Assembly (NCBI GenBank): GCA_002353585.1
Contig: DEJW01000038.1
Span: 2,206 to 39,753 of the forward strand
Length of the DNA stretch: 37,548 bases
Direction: 5' to 3'
Source: Prevotellaceae bacterium UBA2738
GTDB lineage: Bacteria; Bacteroidota; Bacteroidia; Bacteroidales; Bacteroidaceae
Shown: in pieces, positions 32,780 to 37,548 of the stretch
Layout of the letters: every line of letters begins with the position of its first letter
How positions within the stretch are numbered: the stretch's first letter is position 1
The notes under the pieces: generated by a model
Databases searched by the model: none
The model's input: only the letters and a program-made list of their open reading frames with translations
What the model was told of the DNA's origin: nothing
Position numbers and translations under genes: made by a program

Positions 32780-33706
32780 CTACCCTTTCAGTTCGCCTGA
32801 AGCCACTTTCTGGTTATATTCCTCATGCGTTCGTTTCCAGCGATTGTGAGTCCACAAGTAGCACTCAGGCTGACGGCGTATACTCGCTTCAAGCAGTTTG
32901 AATGTCTCCCTCGTCAGTTCGTTTTCCTCCATATTCTGCGGAGCAAGTGTCACAAGTTGGAAGTCAAAGATATATTTGCCTCTCTTAGGTCTCTGCATAT
33001 CGATGTAGAACACAGCATTCTTGAATTTCCTTGCTATGCGCTCGGCACCAGTGAATACTGGAGTGTCATGATTCAGAAATGGCAGCCACAGATGGATGCT
33101 GTCCCATTTGGGCGACTGGTCGAGTATATAGCCAAACAGCGACACCCTGCCATCTTTCTTCAGTTTTACCAGTTCCCTGAGTATATCATGCTTGTCTATA
33201 CACGTACCGTGATGGGCACTGCGTATATCCAGGAACAGTCTGTCAAAGTCACGATTGCGCAGGGCGTGGTATATGAGCCCGAGCGTCCAGTCCTTAAATC
33301 CAGACACTGCCAACTTAGTGCATGACAGCAGTTCCCAGTTGCCGAAATGTCCTAATACCGTGGCTATCGACTGACCGCTTTTCAACACTTCCTCCACCTT
33401 GTCCATTCCCTTGTATTCCAGCATCTCCCTCATCATGTATTCGTCTGATGCCGTCAGCATTTTTATTGTCTCCACGAAGTAGTCGCAGAACCAGTGATAG
33501 AATTTCTTTTCTATCTCTCGCAGTTCCTTCTCCGATTTCTCAGGAAATGAGTCGCGTAACTGTCGTCTGACGAGTTTCTTACGATAGCCTATCATGCGAT
33601 ACAATACTGCATATACCACATCAGAGATGAAGTAGAGCGCCCTCAGCGGCAACAGCGAGAGAGCGTATGTTATGTAATAGTATGTCTTATATCTGTATAT
33701 GTTCAT
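32780..33706 (-). CDS. lipid A late acyltransferase (LpxL/HtrB family)
   Basis: A 308-residue inner-membrane acyltransferase. A hydrophobic N-terminal anchor (about residues 8-36) is followed by VLGHFGNWELLS, the HX4E/D catalytic motif with H120 and E125; HX4E in place of HX4D is a common variant in Bacteroidetes. A later RxP-type region (YIDMQRPKRGKY) is present. It would add a secondary acyl chain to lipid A, and most Bacteroidales lipid A is penta-acylated with one such chain. Tightly packed (1 bp and 7 bp gaps) between the aminotransferase and the sulfatase-family gene. Confidence 0.9.
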   Translation of the reverse strand: MNIYRYKTYYYITYALSLLPLRALYFISDVVYAVLYRMIGYRKKLVRRQLRDSFPEKSEKELREIEKKFYHWFCDYFVETIKMLTASDEYMMREMLEYKGMDKVEEVLKSGQSIATVLGHFGNWELLSCTKLAVSGFKDWTLGLIYHALRNRDFDRLFLDIRSAHHGTCIDKHDILRELVKLKKDGRVSLFGYILDQSPKWDSIHLWLPFLNHDTPVFTGAERIARKFKNAVFYIDMQRPKRGKYIFDFQLVTLAPQNMEENELTRETFKLLEASIRRQPECYLWTHNRWKRTHEEYNQKVASGELKG

Positions 33707-33707
33707 T

Positions 33708-34886
33708 CTACCTGAAACTGTTTATAGCCTCAACCACCATCTTTGCCTCCTCCTCTGTCACCACCTGGTTCATCGGTATAGACAACTCCTGCTCATGTAT
33801 CCTCTCTGTTATGGGGAGAGCGGTATATACGAGCCTACCCCACAACTGTGAACTGTGAACTGTGCTCCGAGCTTGCTCGCCTGAGCACCTACTGGAGCGC
33901 AAGAACTGTGAACTGTTTATATAGCATTCTTGCTTATGAGGTGGTATAGGATAGTGTATCAGTGTCTGGATGCCCTGCTTGCTGAGGTATTCCTGCAACT
34001 CGTCCCTGCGCTCACAGAATATGGGGAACTGGTGATATACGTTCATTGCGTCGGGCAGGCGCTTGGGCAGCGTTATCAGCGGATTGCTGATATGCTCATA
34101 ATAGTATGCGGCAAGCCTTTGGCGCTTATGGTTGTCTTCGTCCAGATATTTCAGCTTCACGCTGAGCACCGCAGCGTCCATTTCCGACATCCTGCTGTTC
34201 ATGCCCACATACTTAAACACATACTTCTGCTGGCTGCCGTAGTTGGCAAGCGCCCTTATCACCTCTGCCAGCTCGTCGTCATCCGTCGTCACCGCTCCTG
34301 CATCGCCAAAGGCTCCGAGGTTCTTGCCCGGATAGAAGGAATGGGCTGCTGCATCGCCAAGTGAGCCGAGCCTCTGTTGGCAGGCTCTGCCTCCCTGCGC
34401 CTGTGCACAGTCTTCCATCAGTTTAAGATGATGCTTCTCACATATAGCCTTCAGCCTCTCGTCATAGGCACTGCGTCCGTATAGGTGCACTATCATGATG
34501 CCCTTTGTCTTTGGCGTTATTGCCTCCTCTATGCGGTCAATGTCTATCTCGAGGTGCTCCCAAGTGGGCTCCACCAATACGGGCACCAGACCATTGTCTG
34601 ATATTGCTATGATGGTAGCTATATACGTGTTGGCGGGCACTATTATCTCGTCGCCCTCACTTAGCACCCCCATCTCCTTATATGCCCTGATTATCAGTTT
34701 CAGTGCATCCAGTCCGTTTGCCACAGCCACACAGTTCTTCGTACCTATATATTCAGCATAGTGCTGCTCAAAGCGCTTGTTCTCTTCGCCCTGCAGAAAC
34801 CATCCGCTGTCAATCACACGATTCACCGCCGCCTTGTATTCCTCGGCGTGCTCAGCAGTTATTTTCTGTAGGTTGTAGAATTTCAT
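33708..34886 (-). CDS. DegT/DnrJ/EryC1 sugar aminotransferase with in-frame repeat insertion
   Basis: A 392-residue PLP-dependent nucleotide-sugar aminotransferase, most like FdtB/QdtB-type 3-amino-6-deoxyhexose transaminases. The PLP lysine is K188 in HSFYPGKNLGAFGDAGA, with MEDCAQAQGG (157-166) before it and NSRMSEMDAAV (230-240) after. The normal C-terminal run HYPIPPHKQECY ... LPITERIHEQELSIPM is interrupted at about residues 324-348 by low-complexity sequence encoded by the repeat at 33844-33916. The frame is kept and the protein is about 25 residues over the usual ~367. The loop probably tolerates it, but loss of activity is possible. It would supply an amino sugar for LPS. 2 bp from MgtC and 1 bp from the acyltransferase. 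Confidence 0.88.
   Translation of the reverse strand: MKFYNLQKITAEHAEEYKAAVNRVIDSGWFLQGEENKRFEQHYAEYIGTKNCVAVANGLDALKLIIRAYKEMGVLSEGDEIIVPANTYIATIIAISDNGLVPVLVEPTWEHLEIDIDRIEEAITPKTKGIMIVHLYGRSAYDERLKAICEKHHLKLMEDCAQAQGGRACQQRLGSLGDAAAHSFYPGKNLGAFGDAGAVTTDDDELAEVIRALANYGSQQKYVFKYVGMNSRMSEMDAAVLSVKLKYLDEDNHKRQRLAAYYYEHISNPLITLPKRLPDAMNVYHQFPIFCERRDELQEYLSKQGIQTLIHYPIPPHKQECYINSSQFLRSSRCSGEQARSTVHSSQLWGRLVYTALPITERIHEQELSIPMNQVVTEEEAKMVVEAINSFR
33844..33916. repeat. REP-like element copy 2 inside a coding sequence
   Basis: GAACTGTGAACTGT at 33850-33863 and again at 33903-33916 form a 14-bp direct repeat. Between and overlapping them is the same 43-nt element as at 409-451 (here 33864-33906). 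On the minus strand it shows GTAGG, then the hairpin TGCTC-AGGC-GAGCA, then AGCTCGGAGC. The block adds about 25 codons to the aminotransferase without a stop. Confidence 0.82.
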
Positions 34887-34888
34887 TA

Positions 34889-35341
34889 TTACGATTTCAT
34901 GTGTTTATCAAACTCACTCAAGAAATAGTTGAATGCCTCAAAACCTGCAAGCACCAATATTGTGCTAACTATGGCAAGCGTATACATACCGCCTCCGCAG
35001 GCAAGACCTATGGCTGCTACCACCCACAGACCTGATGCTGTGGTCAGTCCGCTGAGTATATTCTCACTCTTACGGAATATTATGGTACCAGCACCTATAA
35101 AACCAATACCGCTCACCACCTGTGCCGCTATGCGCGACACATCCCAGCGGTGGGCATCAGTCATCTGCACATCGGCAAATCCGTATGCCGACACTATCAT
35201 AAACAACGCAGCACCAAGTGCCACCAGATAGTGGGTGCGGAATCCAGCCTCCTTCGACCTGTATTCCCTCTCCAGTCCTATCAGTCCACCAAGTATGGCA
35301 GATAGCACTACCCTCAGTATCAGTTCGTATTCTAAATTCAT
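34889..35341 (-). CDS. MgtC/SapB family membrane protein
   Basis: A 150-residue inner-membrane protein with four to five hydrophobic helices. The family signature LGGLIGLEREYRSKEAGFRTH is at about residues 18-38, with FIGAGTII and GLTTASGLWVVAAIGLACGGG following. MgtC proteins are linked to magnesium limitation, virulence and inhibition of the F1Fo ATPase in other bacteria. This short form lacks the C-terminal cytoplasmic domain of Salmonella MgtC, so it is the SapB-type core. It lies between the ABC exporter (47 bp) and the aminotransferase (2 bp), an unexplained member of an LPS operon. Confidence 0.88.
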   Translation of the reverse strand: MNLEYELILRVVLSAILGGLIGLEREYRSKEAGFRTHYLVALGAALFMIVSAYGFADVQMTDAHRWDVSRIAAQVVSGIGFIGAGTIIFRKSENILSGLTTASGLWVVAAIGLACGGGMYTLAIVSTILVLAGFEAFNYFLSEFDKHMKS

Positions 35342-35345
35342 AGCC

Positions 35346-35380
35346 TTCGTTTTCGTAGCCCGTAGGCGTTTCGTTTTCGT
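35346..35380. repeat. 11-bp direct repeat in exporter-MgtC gap
   Basis: TTCGTTTTCGT occurs at 35346-35356 and 35370-35380, flanking AGCCCGTAGGCGT. The word-core-word layout resembles the larger elements at 401-465 and 33844-33916, and the core also contains GTAG, but it is too short to be assigned to the same family. Confidence 0.5.
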
Positions 35381-35388
35381 GGTGAAGC

Positions 35389-37224
35389 CTATAGCTTCTG
35401 CATATCGTTCAATTTCTTATAGTAGCCATTCAGGGCTGTCAGTTCCTCGTGAGTACCCTTCTCCACTATCTCGCCATCATGCAGCACGTATATCTCGTCA
35501 GCATTCTTGATAGTTGACAGTCTGTGGGCTATAGCCACTGTGGTACGGCTCTTCATCAGTCGCTCCAGCGCCTCCTGCACCAGTCGCTCCGACTCCGTGT
35601 CCAGTGCCGATGTCGCCTCGTCCAGTATCAGTATCGGCGGGTTCTTCAGTATGGCACGGGCTATCGACACCCTCTGTCGCTGACCGCCTGAGAGTCTTCC
35701 TCCCCTGTCGCCTATCATCGTGTCGTAACCTTGCTCCGATTCCATGATGAAGTCGTGCGCATTAGCTATCTTCGCTGCCTCTATCACCTGCTCCATCGTG
35801 GCGTTATCTACTCCGAATGTTATGTTGTTATAGAACGTATCGTTGAAGAGTATCGCCTCCTGGTTCACGTTGCCTATCAGCGAGCGCAGGTCATTGATGC
35901 CCACATCGCGCACGTCTTTGCCGTCTATCAATAGCGTTCCGCTGCTCACGTCGTGGTACCTCGGTATCAGGTCCACCAGCGTTGACTTGCCCGAGCCCGA
36001 CTGTCCCACTAACGCTATCGTCTTACCCTTCGGAATGGTCAGGTTTATATGCTTCAGCACATCCACACCCTCCTGATAGTGGAACGACACATCCTTCAGC
36101 TCCACCTTGTCCTCAAAGTCCTTCAATTCCTCAGGCACTGGCAGTTCCTTGATAGGGTTCTCTGCCTTCAGTATGAAGTCTATGCGATCCATCGACGCCA
36201 GTCCTAACGGTATCTGGTACGTTGCCTTCATAAACTCCTTCAGCGGATTTATCACGCTGTACAGAATCACCATGTAGAATATGAACGTCGAAGCATCAAT
36301 CATGCTCGAACCGTTCAGTATCAGCCATCCGCCGAACAGCAGCACTATCACAATAATTATGGTGCCTAAGAACTCTGACATAGGGTGCGCCGAACACTGT
36401 CTCAGAATCATCGAGATGCTGTTCTTGCGGTAGTCGTCATTCACCGCCTCAAAGCGGTCTATCATCTTCTGCTCGGCTATGAATGCCTTGATAATGCGCA
36501 GTCCACCCAGCGTCTCGTCCAGCTGTGCCAGCATGTCGCCCCACAGAGCCTGCACCTTAGCCGACTGCCCCTTCAGCTTCTTGCTCACCTTACCCATTAT
36601 GTAGCCGGCTATCGGAGCCACAACAATCACAAACACCGTCAACTGCCACGACACGAATATCATCGTTGAGAAGCATACTATGATGGCTATCGGGTGCTTT
36701 ATCAGCAGGTCTATGCTGCTCGTTATGGAGTTCTCCACCTGCCCCACATCGGCACTCATCCTCGCCACTATGTCGCCCCTCCTCTCAGCCGAGAAGAATG
36801 CCAGCGGCAGTTTCAGCACCTTTCTGTACACCTCCATCCTAATGTCCTTCACCACACCAGTACGCAGAGGCAGCATCACCGCTGATGCCGCAAAATAACA
36901 AAAAGTCTTCAGACCCGTCATAAAGACCAGTCCGAAGCCCATCATGCACAGCGTCACAAACGCCCCGTATGAGGCTATCAGCTCCTGCACGTATGCATAG
37001 CCGTTATTCAGCAGTGCGTCCTTGCTCAGGTTGCTCCACGTTATCTCCTTGTAGGTATATACCTTCTGGTCAATCTCAAAGAGGATATTCAGTATCGGAA
37101 TCAGCACCACAAACGAGAAAACGTTCAGCCACTGCGATAGTATATTGAGCACCACCGACCCCACAAGATACTTCTTGTAAGGACGCAGGTAACGCTTCAT
37201 TATTTCAAAAAACTGTTTAAACAT
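35389..37224 (-). CDS. MsbA-like lipid exporter ABC transporter
   Basis: A 611-residue half-transporter with an N-terminal six-helix ABC membrane domain (to about residue 330) fused to an ATPase domain. Walker A is GQSGSGKST, the signature is LSGGQRQRVSIARAIL, Walker B is PPILILDEATSALD, and the H-loop is IAHRLST. This is the architecture of MsbA, which flips lipid A-core across the inner membrane. The start at 37224 (MFKQFFEIMKRYLRPYKKYL) is preferred; the longer frame to 37281 runs through the promoter. As the first gene of an operon with a lipid A acyltransferase and core glycosyltransferases, MsbA function is likely, but other lipid or peptide exporters share the fold. Confidence 0.87.
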   Translation of the reverse strand: MFKQFFEIMKRYLRPYKKYLVGSVVLNILSQWLNVFSFVVLIPILNILFEIDQKVYTYKEITWSNLSKDALLNNGYAYVQELIASYGAFVTLCMMGFGLVFMTGLKTFCYFAASAVMLPLRTGVVKDIRMEVYRKVLKLPLAFFSAERRGDIVARMSADVGQVENSITSSIDLLIKHPIAIIVCFSTMIFVSWQLTVFVIVVAPIAGYIMGKVSKKLKGQSAKVQALWGDMLAQLDETLGGLRIIKAFIAEQKMIDRFEAVNDDYRKNSISMILRQCSAHPMSEFLGTIIIVIVLLFGGWLILNGSSMIDASTFIFYMVILYSVINPLKEFMKATYQIPLGLASMDRIDFILKAENPIKELPVPEELKDFEDKVELKDVSFHYQEGVDVLKHINLTIPKGKTIALVGQSGSGKSTLVDLIPRYHDVSSGTLLIDGKDVRDVGINDLRSLIGNVNQEAILFNDTFYNNITFGVDNATMEQVIEAAKIANAHDFIMESEQGYDTMIGDRGGRLSGGQRQRVSIARAILKNPPILILDEATSALDTESERLVQEALERLMKSRTTVAIAHRLSTIKNADEIYVLHDGEIVEKGTHEELTALNGYYKKLNDMQKL

Positions 37225-37249
37225 AAGTGTGTCAGCAGAGTTGTTGCTT

Positions 37250-37282
37250 GCAAATTTACAAACTTTTTTCCTTTCCTCCAAA
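37250..37282 (-). promoter_or_regulatory. promoter of the minus-strand LPS operon
   Basis: On the minus strand TTTG (37282-37279), a 20-nt spacer and TAAATTTGC (37258-37250) match the Bacteroidetes consensus. Transcription would start near 37243, about 20 nt before the exporter ATG. All seven downstream genes are packed closely enough to share it. Confidence 0.82.
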
Positions 37283-37341
37283 TTTTAAGGGGAAATATAG
37301 AGGGCACATGCTATTCGTGGTTTTACAAAAAAAGTTTTTTA

Positions 37342-37525
37342 ACCCCACATACTCACTTATGGGCTCGGAAGGCGTATGAATACTGGGCTGAGGATAGTGG
37401 GGTATAAATGGTTGAATCCCACTTTTTACCCCACCTGTGACCCAATAAGATGGAGGGAATAGAAAATCGAGATAGGTGGGGATGGAAGTGGGGTCGGAAG
37501 TGGGGTAGAGTAAGTTTAACCCCAC
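37342..37525. repeat. cluster of ACCCCAC/GTGGGGT heptamers
   Basis: ACCCCAC is found at 37342-37348, 37428-37434 and 37519-37525. Its complement GTGGGGT is at 37397-37403, 37488-37494 and 37500-37506, with a one-base variant GTGGGGA at 37476-37482. The last two complements belong to a tandem GGAAGTGGGGT. The region beyond the exporter promoter (37283-37548) shows no convincing gene; the window ends inside it. Confidence 0.65.
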
Positions 37526-37548
37526 CTGCTTGAGCCCAGTGTTTATGC

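Noticed and set aside
33844..33916. pseudogene call for the aminotransferase
   Set aside because: The reading frame is intact through the insertion, and the PLP lysine and C terminus are present. Loss of function is possible but not shown.
37256..37525. 89-aa minus-strand open frame rich in Pro, Ser and Tyr
   Set aside because: It runs through the exporter promoter and the ACCCCAC heptamers. Its composition follows from the repeats and no family is recognised.

Overview
The window reads as a chromosomal segment of a Gram-negative Bacteroidota, most likely Prevotella or a close relative in the Bacteroidales. The evidence is: type IX secretion genes (PorU sortase, PorV), a DUF4290 gene, meso-DAP dehydrogenase, a Bacteroidetes-type MurA with Asp in place of the catalytic Cys, promoters matching TTTG-N19/20-TAnnTTTG, and almost no Shine-Dalgarno sequences. 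No tRNA, rRNA, CRISPR array, transposase or phage gene is visible.

Layout. (1) 1-3.5 kb: the C-terminal end of a probable HerA/DUF853 ATPase, a repeat-rich gap, ddh on the minus strand, a Cys/His-rich metal permease on the plus strand, and tsaB on the minus strand. (2) 3.6-10.85 kb: one plus-strand run, yicC, DUF4290, murA, rimM, dxr, rseP, gmk, purN, with a promoter -7 box in front and a strong terminator behind. (3) 10.9-19.5 kb: a minus-strand run. The translation operon rplM-rpsI-rpsB-tsf has structured leaders and a terminator. Just beyond that terminator come a FAH-family hydrolase, porU and porV. (4) 19.6-28.3 kb: a plus-strand envelope-glycan operon: a NodB deacetylase, a polyprenyl-phosphate GT2, two paralogous GT87-like membrane transferases flanking a GT39/ArnT-like transferase, a WaaE-like GT2, an LPS-kinase-like protein and a GT9 heptosyltransferase. 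(5) 37.2-28.3 kb on the minus strand, converging on (4): an MsbA-like ABC exporter, MgtC, a DegT aminotransferase, a lipid A acyltransferase, an LTA-synthase/sulfatase-family enzyme, a DUF616-like glycosyltransferase and two GT32 paralogues.

Regions 4 and 5 together look like a 16-gene lipid A/core-oligosaccharide assembly and decoration locus. The deacetylase + ArnC/GtrB-like GT2 + ArnT-like GT39 set has the logic of lipid A amino-sugar pathways, where a sugar is loaded on undecaprenyl phosphate, deacetylated, then transferred in the periplasm. It may be a Bacteroidales counterpart of those pathways.

The most unusual non-gene signals are short repeats. A 43-nt REP-like element with a GTAG-plus-hairpin signature occurs twice, each time between direct repeats, and one copy lies in frame inside the aminotransferase gene. 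Seven-base AACTATG/AACTGTG repeats fill operon gaps and in one case supply a start codon. Three 16-bp near-palindromes are spaced exactly 21 bp apart upstream of the GT2 gene. Seven ACCCCAC/GTGGGGT heptamers crowd the right edge.
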